Program-made: the position numbers and the translations under genes
Shown: piece by piece, positions 11,401 through 21,685 of the stretch
Position numbering within the stretch: the first letter of the stretch is position 1
How the letters are laid out: each line of letters begins with the position of its first letter
The notes under the pieces: model-generated
What the model was told of the DNA's origin: nothing
The model's database searches: none
The model's input: the letters and a program-made list of their open reading frames with translations, nothing else
Origin: Notospermus geniculatus
Lineage: Eukaryota > Nemertea > Pilidiophora > Heteronemertea > Lineidae
Reading direction: 5' to 3'
NCBI GenBank assembly: GCA_002633025.1
Contig: NMRB01001318.1
Span: forward strand, 96,542 to 160,541
Length of the DNA: 64,000 nt

Positions 11401-11929
11401 ATGGCGCCCAGCAATGGCACTGCCACACTAGCAGACGACATGGAGGAACATGATTTTTTAAGCAGTGTTCAGCTCCACGATGCAATTGGTAAGAACAGCA
11501 CAGCAACTGCCTCTCTTACTCCTGCGGAGCTTGATGGTAGTGTTTCTTCTAGATCAAAGTAGAAGGGCGCAGCACCCTGCCCCTCAAAATGTGCTCCCTG
11601 CCTTTTTTCAGAACAGCTGATGCATTTTCTATTACAGAAGGGCGCTAACCCTGCCCTTTTTCTCAGTTCACCCTGCCCTTTTCTTTGCTTATTTCAAAAA
11701 ACCCTGCCCTTTCAAATTTCTGGAAGAAACACTAGATGGACGGAGATATCTTTACCTTGATAAAACAGAATCGCACCATGTTAGCCGCGAGGTGTTTGTG
11801 AGCAGGACTGTAGAAGGCACTCGGTGGGATGGCCGCAAGTTTCTGGAAACGAGACACAAATTTATCAGCCTATTTTCAAAAGTGGACTTCAAAGATTTGA
11901 CAATTTTGCTCCAAAAATATACCACATAA
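11401..11929 (+). pseudogene. Unrecognised ORF split by an inserted TIR element
   Basis: ATG at 11401 sits in AAAATGGCG, which is both a strong start context and a YY1-like motif, shortly after a CACGTGACC word at 11385. The frame encodes about 53 residues, then hits TAG (11560-11562) inside an inserted element. Beyond the element the sequence from 11740 is open for about 63 codons to TAA near 11929. Removing the element (11538-11734) plus one copy of the flanking GATGG duplication puts both halves in one frame. The second half has a coding look (WDGRKFLETRHKF near its middle). I do not recognise the family. A GTAAGA at 11489 could instead be a splice donor ending a first exon. It lies on the strand opposite the KYAT3-like gene. 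It may be a broken small gene or a transposon-derived frame. Confidence 0.4.
11538..11734. mobile_element. 197-bp TIR element with 5-bp duplication
   Basis: Perfect 12-bp terminal inverted repeats (TAGTGTTTCTTC and GAAGAAACACTA) are bounded by GATGG on both sides (11533-11537 and 11735-11739), a typical insertion signature. The interior repeats CCCTGCCCTTTT-like words and has no coding capacity. It breaks an open frame on the plus strand. Confidence 0.8.
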
Positions 11930-11974
11930 TCTCTGAAGCCTGCTGTTGCTGCCCCCCCCCCCCCCATNCCCCCC

Positions 11975-12146
11975 CCCCCATGTGCGGATCCAGAGGGGGG
12001 CATGCCTATCCTTTTGGCCACCAAATCTGTAAAATTGACTGTGAAATTCTGGAATTAGAGGAGCAAATCATTGAAATTCGTCACAAATTTCAATGTTCCT
12101 AGCACAGGGCACCCCCTCTTTTCCCAAGTCCTGGATCCGCCCCTGC
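11975..12146. repeat. Dispersed repeat, family B copy 3
   Basis: It runs from GTGCGGATCCAG to CTGGATCCGCCCCTG, inverted at its ends, with the same interior as 4160-4360. To its left is a poly-C run containing an n (11957-11979), an assembly-uncertain position. Confidence 0.6.
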
Positions 12147-12243
12147 TGCTGTGAGGAGGGACTCCACGTCAGAGCCCCCTAGACATCTCCATGAAAACCT
12201 CGATAAAATAGTCCCACGACTCCTACCTCATTTCAATTTACGA

Positions 12244-12500
12244 ATAGACAAATCCCAAATTGACAAAAACGAGAAAGATCTGCGCATTTCCGCCGAAATC
12301 GTAAACAGAACCTCGGTCTGAAACTGAATGACGTGACGCAGAGAACCCCAGAACCATGTGACGACAGTGAGTTCAACGACAATGCATCAGAGTCGACCAT
12401 TCCTGAATCATGGATTGCGTCACGTCAGCTGTTTCAGGTCGAGGTTGTGTTTACGATTTCGGCGGAAGTGCACAGATCAGGGAATTTGGGATTTGTCTAT
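12244..12500. mobile_element. MITE next to KYAT3 splice donor
   Basis: Left ATAGACAAATCCCAAATT is inverted at the right (AATTTGGGATTTGTCTAT), and inner TTCCGCCGAAATCGTAAAC is inverted as GTTTACGATTTCGGCGGAA. Arms are about 60 bases. It lies in the intron 22 bases beyond the donor of the KYAT3-like exon ending at 12522 (minus strand). Confidence 0.8.
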
Positions 12501-12521
12501 CAACTCAAACAACCAACCTAC

Positions 12522-14807
12522 CTTGTTCTTACACAGCCATCTAACAAACTTAAAGTCCTTAGGAGCATCCGTCCCATCATCGACTTCCACTTTTAAATTC
12601 GACGTGTCGGCCATCATGAAATAGCCTCCTTCTGGTACTGTCGGAATCATGCCAGCATCTTTTAAGAACTGCGCCATTTTGTCCCTTTTTGGCTGGAGTT
12701 CCGTCGCAAGGGTGTAAAAATAACATTCTTCTGGTTTGTTAATGATTGAAAGTTCGTGTTCGAATCCGCTAGCGACGGCTTCCTGGATCGGGGTAGGGCA
12801 CGTGTAGCAACAGTTTTGATGCATTGTGCTCAGGCATCTGAAATGTGAGGATTGAAATGATATTAGGGAGGTTTTGCAAACTTACGTTTTACATTTACGA
12901 TTACAATTTGAAAACGTCATGACGTCGGCTCGGCGGGACGTTTTTACGTGCAAATCGCTTGCTTCACGCAAGAAACTTACGATTAAATCAAAGCCAAATA
13001 TTTCATTTTTGTAATGCAAGAATTCGCCTGCAATTCAACACATTCATAAATGGGTATATGTCGCAGTTGCAGCAAAAATGACAAGAAGAATGCTTGGCAC
13101 ATCTGCCCTGGAGCACTTGCCACACATGGGATACACCGACCCTCTTTTCACCTGGCACGGGAAGTTTCAGGTCAAATGATGACGCCATCGCGTCACGTTC
13201 TTTCTTGACATCAGGCGTGACGTCATGACGTCGTCAAATTGTAAATCGTAAATGTAAAACGTACATGTAAGCTTGCAAAACCTCCCTAATTTTCAGAAAG
13301 ACAATTCCGCCGAACAGCAGGAGACTCAAAGTCCTCAAAGTCCTGGTTAGCTCCGAGGCCCAGGCCCCCCACTCCTTAATATTAGGGTACATGTATGCTT
13401 GTTCCTGAGTTTGAAAAGGACCCCCTTATGGCTTTTTTCATCCAATAAGACCCCCTATTGTAAGGAACCAAGATATTTTCACCCCTTTTTTGGGATTTTT
13501 CATGCAATTAGACCCCGTAATTGAAGGAACCAAGGGATTTTCACCCTGTTTTTACAAGAATATTAGTTTCAAGAATATTACTTTCATACCCCTTTTTCGG
13601 GAAGAGAAACTTTTGCCCCCTTTTAAAGAATTTTTCGGGAGAAAAGTCATTCAAAGTACCCCTATTTTAAGTGTTTTTCGGGAATTTTTTCCCGAAGAGT
13701 GCTGCCGAAAATGACCCCTTTCCCCACGAAAATTGGAACGAGCATGCGGTATGGTTTACCTCTGAGTGGGGGGCCCGGGATAACAATGAAGTCGCTGTGT
13801 GACATGACGNACCTGAGCTTGGTACTATCCTGAGCTGCCCAGGACTTGTAGAGGCCTGATGTAAAGGCAGCATGACCTTTGTATGAAATAAAATAGAATT
13901 AAAACGGAAGAGACTTATCCAGCTTACTTCATGAGGTGAGCAGGAGCGACTGCCCAGCCGATCTTCCAACCTGTCACGCTGAATGTCTTCCCGGCGCTGC
14001 CGACGGTGATCGTACGGTCCCACATCCCGGGGAGGGTCGCTAGAAATGTAGGAAGATTAGGCGAGTCTAAAATTCATTTCCCTGTCAGAGTGGGGCAACT
14101 CAAACATCCATGCCTGTCACCCCCGGGTTAGGTGGTTCAATTATCAAGGCACCGCTCTCTGTCCGCAGCGAGCGGAGTGATTTTCACCGGCATTGGGATA
14201 ATTAACAGGCCATTTTTGACCTGGCACGACAAAATGAGTCGGAATGCACGCAGAAGAAGACCCAACATGTCCAAGGTGACACCAACGGATCGATGATTTC
14301 AGGATTGTCTGCCCATTGTGAAATTTGACTTTGTCGATTTCTGTAGTTGTTGTCTGGTGTCAACTTCGGTCTTCTTCTGACTCCGACTTCTGACTTCTTC
14401 TGGCTCCGACTTCTGACTTCTTCTGACTCCGACTTCTGACTTCTTCTGGCTCTGACTTCTGACTCCTTCTGACTCCGATTTCTGACTTCTTCTGACTCCG
14501 ATTTCTGACTTCTTCTGACTCCGACTTTTGACTTCTTCCGACTCATTTTGTTGTGCCGGGTCACATTTATTGTCAGACCATCAGAGGATTATCCAGAACC
14601 CTGTGGAAGACTGCACCGCTCGCCACAAACCACGGCAGAATCCGTTGTATGGAAATGGGGTTTGACAGCTGCCTGTTACTCACCGATTTTGACGTGTTTC
14701 TGACTGTCGCTGTAGACCAACCACTCGTAAACCTCGTCAGCGATGCAGACAACATCGTGTTTCTTACAGAGATCGGCAATAAGTTGGAGCTCCTCAACAC
14801 TGAACAC
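12522..14807 (-). CDS. KYAT3: Kynurenine aminotransferase, internal exons
   Basis: PLP-dependent class I aminotransferase (kynurenine--oxoglutarate transaminase / cysteine-S-conjugate beta-lyase), converting kynurenine to kynurenic acid in cytosol or mitochondria. Three minus-strand exons with proper GT-AG borders join in frame: 14807-14684 (124 bp, begins VFSVEELQLIADLCKKHD, contains ADEVYEWLVY), 14039-13928 (112 bp, LPGMWDRTITVGSAGKTFS then VTGWKIGWAVAP) and 12837-12522 (316 bp, contains NCCYTCPTPIQEAV, PEGGYFMMAD and FKFVRWLCKNK). The Asp and Tyr of DEVY bind the cofactor, and the Lys of SAGKTF is the expected Schiff-base lysine. Wording is closer to KYAT3 than KYAT1 as I recall them. The exons for the N-terminal part and for the final IPVSxF...RFCF segment were not found; the former may lie in the gap at 15001-15424. 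Two MITEs crowd the 316-bp exon, yet all three exons are intact. Confidence 0.88.
12865..13288. mobile_element. MITE upstream of a KYAT3 acceptor
   Basis: Inverted ends AGGGAGGTTTTGCAA and TTGCAAAACCTCCCT, with inner TTTACATTTACGATTACAAT inverted as TTGTAAATCGTAAATGTAAA and a TCATGACG/CGTCATGA block. It lies within 30 bases of the start of the KYAT3-like exon at 12837, so its edge forms part of the branch-point region. Confidence 0.8.
14370..14555. repeat. 24-bp tandem repeat in a KYAT3 intron
   Basis: About eight units of the type CTCCGACTTCTGACTTCTTCTG (24-base period with CTCC/CTCT and GAT/GAC variants). On the minus strand it reads as an S/E/K/R-rich repeat, but it sits between two aminotransferase exons and has no splice support as coding. 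Confidence 0.75.
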
Positions 14808-15000
14808 CTAAAATACAAAAAATATCTTGAAAACAAGAGATTCTAAGTCCGTGGTCGATAGACCATTCTCAAATAGACATAAACGACAAAGATCAGGGCT
14901 GGGTTGCACAAAATGCATGTTAGCGCCAACTTGGTGTTAGCGCTAACTTTATGTTAAATGACGTAAAAAGACAAGGGATTTTTACGTCATGTAACATAAA

Positions 15001-15424
15001 NNNNNNNNNNNNNNNNNNNNNNNNNNNNNNNNNNNNNNNNNNNNNNNNNNNNNNNNNNNNNNNNNNNNNNNNNNNNNNNNNNNNNNNNNNNNNNNNNNNN
15101 NNNNNNNNNNNNNNNNNNNNNNNNNNNNNNNNNNNNNNNNNNNNNNNNNNNNNNNNNNNNNNNNNNNNNNNNNNNNNNNNNNNNNNNNNNNNNNNNNNNN
15201 NNNNNNNNNNNNNNNNNNNNNNNNNNNNNNNNNNNNNNNNNNNNNNNNNNNNNNNNNNNNNNNNNNNNNNNNNNNNNNNNNNNNNNNNNNNNNNNNNNNN
15301 NNNNNNNNNNNNNNNNNNNNNNNNNNNNNNNNNNNNNNNNNNNNNNNNNNNNNNNNNNNNNNNNNNNNNNNNNNNNNNNNNNNNNNNNNNNNNNNNNNNN
15401 NNNNNNNNNNNNNNNNNNNNNNNN
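15001..15424. other. Assembly gap (424 N)
   Basis: A run of N bordered on the right by poly-C. It separates the KYAT3-like exons from the GPCR array, so missing exons or array sequence may lie here. Confidence 0.95.
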
Positions 15425-16245
15425 CCCCCCCCCCCCCCACCCCCCCGACGCTGAATTGACGGCGTCTCCGGAGGTGCGAAATATTTTTCCTCGGTCGATT
15501 TCTTGGCTATCATGCGGGAAAATGCGCCGAATTATTTTCTTTCAGGGGCGTCGAATTCCTGGCGAGCTCATTTGAATTTTAGTTTGATGAAACACCAGGA
15601 TCTGACGACAAGTTCAGGACGTCAAGATATGTTTTTGTCGTCATTCTCAGCCTCAGAGACACCTGATACGGCCTACAGCCTCAGAGACACCCTGATACGG
15701 CCTACAGCCTCAGAGACACCCTGATACGGCCTACAACTACGGCATGCGTACATTCTAATGGAGCCCAATACGATCGTCCATTATGATTCGCCGAAAACAA
15801 ACATAGTGAAAATGATAACTTTTATGAACAAAAAAAACTAAGTATGCTCCCAAATCCTGCCTGAGACTAATCTTTGTTTTTTCAGCCAGAGGCAAATGTT
15901 GCGAAACCCAACTCCGTGTTTGATGGGGGCAATTATGATGGGCAGGAAGATGATGACACACAGATCAAAATGATCTGTTTGCCTGTGTTTATTCTGACGG
16001 GTTACTGAAGATACGACTCGATTCGATTTGGCAAGAGATAAGGGTCCGTTCTCCGGGAAGCTCAATGATCTCGGTGTGTTTTTATTCGGACGTCGACCAC
16101 AACATGTCATACCTCGCGTCGGAGTGACATCTGGTGGCGATGGCCGACGAAGAGTCAGTGGCCTGTTCTACGACTGTTGCTTGTTGTGACATCGTCAATT
16201 TAGCACGCAGGAGTCTAGAATAGCTACAGAGTCTTCCCCTCGACG

Positions 16246-17256
16246 ATGGACAGAATTAGTGCTATGGCTACCGGGGCGGAGATACCCACCGACGAAACAC
16301 AACTTCCCTTGTCGTCATCTGTCATGGTCTCCGTCCTCATCGATGTTAATTTCATCCTGGTGACGATTTTGCCGCCCGTGTTAGCGGCTGTTGGACTAAT
16401 TGGTAACCTTCTCAGTTATCTCTTGATGAACCAATCAAAATACACCAAATCGACCACGTGTTTCTACATGCGGGATCTCGCGATATTTGACAGCGCCTAC
16501 ATCATTGGCAGAATGATTCTGCGCTATCTGCTTGTCACGTGGTCTGAAGTTCTTCTCAAACCGGAAGTGAAAACACATTTTTGCCTGTTTTATTTCACAT
16601 CCTTTCAGTCCGCGCTGCCTCTGTCACCTCTCATTTTGTCTGTGATGTCATTGGACAGATTTGTCGCACTTGCCTGTCCCTTGAAGGCAGCGACGCTCTG
16701 TACCCTGCGACGGGTGAAATACGTGACGCTTTGTGTCGTTTGCATCAGTCTCGTGATCGGATGCGCACAACTCCTGCGCACCGAGCAGCCGGAGTTGCGC
16801 ACATGGTACTGCCCCTTTCATTTTGAACAACGTTACCGATTAGCACTTGATACACTATGGGCTTCACTGTATGTTTATTTCCCGATGGTATTTCTTCTTG
16901 TTTGTAACACTGGCATCGTCTGCGCTCTCCGTCAACACGACAAAAACCTAGCCAACATTGGACAGACCAAGCGATCGTCGTCTGTTGAGAAAACCATAAC
17001 AAAAACAGCAATCATGGTGACGTCATTCTTCTTTGTCAGTTGTATTCCTATGAGATTTTATAATGTTTTCTGGGCATATTTTCTTTATGACCGTTCGTCA
17101 ATTGATATCCACCATTTGCGGACATTTTCACTTAATTTTGCCATAATTATGGAAAATGTAAACTATTGTCTCAATTTCTATATGTACGGATTGTCGTGTA
17201 AAAGGTTTAGGAAGGAGTTGACGATGATCATAACCTGTCAAGTCAAAGTGTATTAA
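16246..17256 (+). CDS. Rhodopsin-type GPCR, array copy 1
   Basis: Intronless, 336 residues, seven predicted membrane helices; a cell-surface class A receptor whose ligand is unknown. Hallmarks: GN in TM1 (N54), LAIFD in TM2 (D82), C113 and C189 for the extracellular disulfide, SLDRF at the end of TM3 (R138; DRY variant), proline 213 in TM5, SCIP in TM6 (P268) and NYCLNFYMY in TM7 (N310-F-x-x-Y instead of NPxxY), then an FRKEL helix-8 start. The N-F-x-x-Y form recalls the invertebrate peptide-receptor / FMRFamide-receptor-like branch, but that is inference. Two in-frame starts exist: ATG at 16246 (MDRISAM) and the seventh codon (MAT). The tail is short (TCQVKVY) because a 25-bp stretch present in copies 3 and 4 is missing. 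A MITE (17342-17450) lies downstream. Confidence 0.9.
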   Translation: MDRISAMATGAEIPTDETQLPLSSSVMVSVLIDVNFILVTILPPVLAAVGLIGNLLSYLLMNQSKYTKSTTCFYMRDLAIFDSAYIIGRMILRYLLVTWSEVLLKPEVKTHFCLFYFTSFQSALPLSPLILSVMSLDRFVALACPLKAATLCTLRRVKYVTLCVVCISLVIGCAQLLRTEQPELRTWYCPFHFEQRYRLALDTLWASLYVYFPMVFLLVCNTGIVCALRQHDKNLANIGQTKRSSSVEKTITKTAIMVTSFFFVSCIPMRFYNVFWAYFLYDRSSIDIHHLRTFSLNFAIIMENVNYCLNFYMYGLSCKRFRKELTMIITCQVKVY

Positions 17257-17341
17257 TGAAAGAGACAAACAAGGGTGTATGACGTCACAGCAATGTGTGT
17301 GATGTCCATGTGGAACTTTTGGTAGGTATAAGCGCCAACCT

Positions 17342-17450
17342 GGACCCATGTTCCCAAAGCCATCGTTAGGTTAACGATGTCGTTAAAACTGGGAAAATGC
17401 ATAGCGTAACGACATCGTTAACCTTACGACGGCTTCGGGAACATGGCTCC
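17342..17450. mobile_element. MITE downstream of GPCR copy 1
   Basis: GTTCCCAAAGCCATCGTTAG at the left is inverted at the right (TACGACGGCTTCGGGAAC), with TTAACGATGTCGTTA / TAACGACATCGTTAA inside. The equivalent 3' flanks of copies 3 and 6 lack it, so it inserted after duplication. Confidence 0.75.
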
Positions 17451-18600
17451 TGGTTAGTTCGTCACCAATCATCCAGAGTAAACGGAACCAGAATTCGAGA
17501 ATTTGGCGTTGGCAATGTTATGCCTTTATTGGTGAAGATATAGCCTAAATCAATTTGGCCTAATGTTTGGAGGACGTGAGAATATTAAAGTCAGAAACAA
17601 TGATGTGTAACAACTATTTGCATCGGGTTTTTCAACGGCGATGATGAAAAACCCGATGCGAACCAACCGACGCGACGAAGTTTTGACGAACGTCAGGCCT
17701 AGTTGACGTCTCACTGGGCTTGGTGACGCCGCCCTGCCTTGATGACGCCACGCATACGCAGGAGAACTGCACTGGAGCACGACGGGAGGAAGCCTGATTA
17801 TGACGTCATAATCATGCACAACGTTACTATGGTGTGCTTGGCGACATCAGGGCGAATACATCTACTTGACGACTGCGGTCAATTATGACGCCATCACCTC
17901 AGGTTTAATTTCATAAAATCCTCCTTAATTAATTACCTTTAAGTTCATTTTCCAAAAATTTCTAATTGTGGGCCATTAATTCAACCATATATTCATTCCA
18001 CCAGTTGAAAGTGCTAAAAATTACACCGTATGTGAGATATTGTACACTGAAGTTAGACACGGCTGCCAGAACTATATAACGAAACGATGACGGTGTTCCA
18101 CATCTGATGTCTGCGTGCTGCGCATTGGCGCCGCTACGCGGCGTTCCGGGAACGTTGCGTCCAGAATGGCCTCGCTGCGGAATATCACAATTTATTTCAT
18201 CGACCTGATGCTGTCGATGGGAGTTTCTTTTGCTCCTCACGAAGGAAAGTGTATTGGGGAATGATCGGCCAAAATGCTATGGGTGAGAGTTTTGAATTTG
18301 CGAAGGAAAGTTTTAAAGAAAGTGTGTGTGCGTGAGGGGGGGGGGGCGTGAAGAGCGTCGGACTCGTGACTGAGTGGCGGCGTGTTTTGTTCCTCTCCAA
18401 GTTTCCATTCAGGTCTGAAAGGGACGAGTCGGCGCTATAATGAGCTGCTCCTCGAGTTCCTTAGATGATTGCGATAGATATAGGCCTAGATTTGAACAGC
18501 CTTGTCGAGCATGCATCGAACGAGTTCGGGAGTGACGGTGAATGCTGAGATCTTACGACAAGTGCAGAACGCCAAGATATGTTTTATAGTCGTCATTCTC
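17451..18600. other. Spacer between GPCR copies 1 and 2
   Basis: The first part (17451-18390) shows no gene. It includes an inverted CATCGGGTTTTTCA / TGAAAAACCCGATG pair (17621-17662). From about 18396 array-spacer homology begins (CAGGTCTGAAAGGGACGAGT). Confidence 0.45.
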
Positions 18601-19192
18601 AGCCTGAGAGACACCCTGATACGGCCTACAGCCTCAGAGACACCCTGACACGGCCTACAACTACGGCATGCGTTCATTCTAATGGAACCCAATACGATCG
18701 TCCGTTATGATTCGACGAAAAAAACTTTGTGGAAATGTTAACTTTATGAAGCAAAAAACTATGCATGCTACCCAAATCCTGCCTTAGGCTAATCTCTGTT
18801 TTTTCAGCCAGAGGCAAATGTTGCGAAACCCAACTCCCTGTTGGATATGGGGCAATTAAGGTAGGCAGAAAGATGATGAAACACAGATCAAAATGATGGT
18901 CAGTCTCCATGTTGTGACAGACAGCAGTGAACCGATTCTCAATCTGCAGATCATTCTTCATAGACATGCAATGGGAAGGGCGCCGCCTGGTATGAAGGAT
19001 GGAGGACAAACCCAGACATGGGTCTTCGTGACGGACGTGATGGCCCCCTGGGGGTGGACTACTAGTATCTTATTTCAGTTTGCTCAATCGCCATCTTCCT
19101 GTCCCAGGGAACGTTTGCCCGTGTTCATTCTGATGTGTAACTCAAGATACGACTCGATTCGATTTGGCAGCAGATAAGGGTCCGTTCTCCGC

Positions 19193-19407
19193 GAAGCTCA
19201 ACGACTCACAGCAGTGGTGCGTTTTTCGGACGTCGACCAACTTGTCATACCGGTACCTCGCGTCGGAGTGCCATCTGGCGGTAATGATCGACGTGGAGTG
19301 AAGCTCAACGACTCACAGCAGTGGTGCGTTTTTCGGACGTCGACCAACTTGTCATACCGGTACCTCGCGTCGGAGTGCCATCTGGCGGTAATGATCGACG
19401 TGGAGTC
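19193..19407. repeat. 107-bp tandem duplication in array spacer
   Basis: The segment starting GAAGCTCAACGACTCACAGC is present twice head-to-tail (19193 and 19300), nearly identical. The homologous spacer before copy 3 (21476-21583) has it once, so the duplication is recent and local. It lies in the putative promoter region. Confidence 0.85.
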
Positions 19408-19509
19408 AATGCCTGTTCTACGACTGTTGCTTGTTGTGGCATCGTTCAACCAGCATGCAGGAGTCTAGAATAGCTACAGAGTCTCCCTCTTGACGGATGG
19501 ACAGAGTTA

Positions 19510-20551
19510 AGGCCTGTGAACACTCTCAACTTATTGTCAACATTCTCGGTAACATTTTAGTCCAGGAGCTAACATCAGAGATTTAACGCACATCTCAAGG
19601 ACAAAAACTTTTTGGGGTTTATGGGTTAGGTTATATACCACAAAAATTCAATTCTTAAGTTCCGCAAATGGTGCGTTTAGAAGATACAGTCGTTTGAATT
19701 TTGGGTACTGACTTTATCATTGGGCCAAAATCAGAGCATTGTACAGGGGCTTGGGAACTGATGTACAGCTAACTTTTAAATGGGTGGCTTGAGACCCTAT
19801 AAATGTATTGCCAATAGATACAATCATGGGTCCACAGAATCAGATTAGCATATCCTTATTTGTTTTTATTTGCTATATGATGAGAAATTCAACAAGGAGT
19901 ATGTACTGTACATGTGTATTCAATTTAAAATGGCCGCCGGGCCGAAATTCGGAAAAAGACGTAAAACCGTCATTTCCAATAAGATAAAATACGTAAGAAT
20001 ATGTTTTCCAGTCTCATCGGGCCCATGTTTCTATCTATTGGTAATACATTTACATCAGTTTCCAAGCCCCTGTACAATGCTCTGATTTTGGTCCAATGAT
20101 AAAGTCAGCACCCAAAATTAAAACGGCTGTATCTCCTTAACGCACCATTTGCGGAACTTAAGAATTGGGTTTTTGTGGTCTGTGGGATAGAACCTAACCA
20201 CAAACCCAAAAAAGTTACTTGAGATGTGCGTTAAATCTCTGTTGCCTCCTGCATTATTTGGTCAACACACCTTGGAAACACGAATTTTGGCCTTGTGTAC
20301 ACTCGCCAACATTTCGATAAAATCTCGTCAACATGTTACATGAAAAAGAGTAAGAGACATTCTGTGTGCCCACTCCAGGGAATTCATGTGATTTAAAAGC
20401 TGGTTCCTGATTGGTTAAAACTCGGTAACATCACGTCAACAATACATATGCTGATGAGATTTTTTTTCTTGTATACACTGAGAAACACTTGGACATGGTC
20501 AGTTGGTCAACGTGTTGCCGAAAATGTTGACGAAAAAGTGTACACATGCCT
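19510..20551. mobile_element. 1.04-kb TIR element in leader of GPCR copy 2
   Basis: Ends AGGCCTGTGAACACT and AGTGTACACATGCCT are imperfect inverted repeats that continue about 50 bases inward. TTA flanks both sides (19507-19509, 20552-20554). Internally the sequence around GCATTGTACAGGGGCTTGG is inverted as CCAAGCCCCTGTACAATGC. A 3-bp TTA duplication fits the PIF/Harbinger superfamily, but no transposase is present. It inserted eight bases upstream of the ATG at 20560. Confidence 0.75.
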
Positions 20552-20559
20552 TTAGTGTT

Positions 20560-20937
20560 ATGGCTACCCGAGCGGAGATAACCGCTGACGAATCACAACT
20601 TCCCTTGTCGTCATCTGTCATGGTCTCCGTCCTCATCGATGTTAATTTCATCCTCGTGACGATTTTGCCGCCCATGTTAGCTGCTGTTGGACTAATTGGT
20701 AACCTTCTCAGTTATCTCTTAATGAACCAATCAAAATACAGCAAATCAACCACCTGTTTCTACATGCGGGATCTCGCGATATTTGACAGCGCCTACATCA
20801 TTGGCAGAATGATTATGCGCTATCTTCTCGTCACGTGGTCTGAAGTAGACAAGTTCAGGACGTCAAGATATGTTTTAGTCGTCATTCTCAGCCTCAGAGA
20901 CACCCTGATACGGCCTACAGCCTCAGAGACACCCTGA
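20560..20937 (+). pseudogene. Truncated GPCR, array copy 2
   Basis: Receptor homology runs from MATRAEITADE through TM1 and TM2 to LLVTWSE and stops at 20846. The frame then continues into array-spacer sequence (AGACAAGTTCAGGACGTC...) for about 30 foreign residues to a stop at 20937. TM3-TM7 are missing, so it cannot make a seven-helix receptor. The junction shares TCTGA with the spacer, as expected for a microhomology-mediated deletion. What remains is almost identical to copy 3, including the element in its leader. An upstream in-frame ATG at 20524 lies inside that element. Confidence 0.9.
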
Positions 20938-21685
20938 TACGGCCTACAACTACGGCATGCGTACATTCTAATGGAGCCCAATACGATCGTCCATTATGAT
21001 TCGACGAAAAAAACTTTGTGGAAATGTTAACTTTATGAAGCAAAAAACTATGCATGCTACCCAAATCCTGCCTTAGGCTAATCTCTGTTTTTTCAGCCAG
21101 AGGCAAATGTTGCGAAACCCAACTCCCTGTTGGATATGGGGCAATTATGGTAGGCAGGAAGATGATGAAACACAGATCAAAATGATGCTCAGTCTCCATG
21201 TTGTGACAGACAGCAGTGAACCGATTCTCAATCTGCAGATCATTCTTCATAGACATGCAATGGGAAGGGCGCCGCCTGGTATGAAGGATGGAGGACAAAC
21301 CCAGACATGGGTCTTCGTGACGGACGTGATGGCCCCCTGGGGGTGGACTATCTTATTTCAGTTTGCTCAATCGCCATCTTCCTGTCCCAGGGAACGTTTG
21401 CCCGTGTTCATTCTGATGTGTAACTCAAGATACGACTCGATTTGATTTGGCAGCAGATAAGGGTCCGTTCTCCGCGAAGCTCAACGACTCACAGCAGTGG
21501 TGCGTTTTTCGGACGTCGACCAACTTGTCATACCGGTACCTCGCGCCGGAGTGCCATCTGGCGGTAATGATCGACGTGGAGTCAATGCCTGTTCTACGAC
21601 TGTTGCTTGTTGTGGCATCGTTCAACCAGCATGCAGGAGTCTAGAATAGCTACAGAGTCTCCCTCTTGACGGATGGACAGAGTTA

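Noticed and set aside
14202-14564. Minus-strand SE/KR-rich frame
   Set aside because: 24-bp tandem repeat in an intron between two confirmed aminotransferase exons.
16581-16826. Overlapping frames on both strands inside the GPCR genes (also at 22862, 25535, 27556, 29240)
   Set aside because: Antisense or alternate-frame shadows of the receptor coding sequence, repeated in each copy because the copies are near-identical.
18893-19177. Plus-strand frame in the array spacer (also 21107-21445)
   Set aside because: Homologous spacers elsewhere lack this stretch or are shifted by indels, so no coding constraint is visible.
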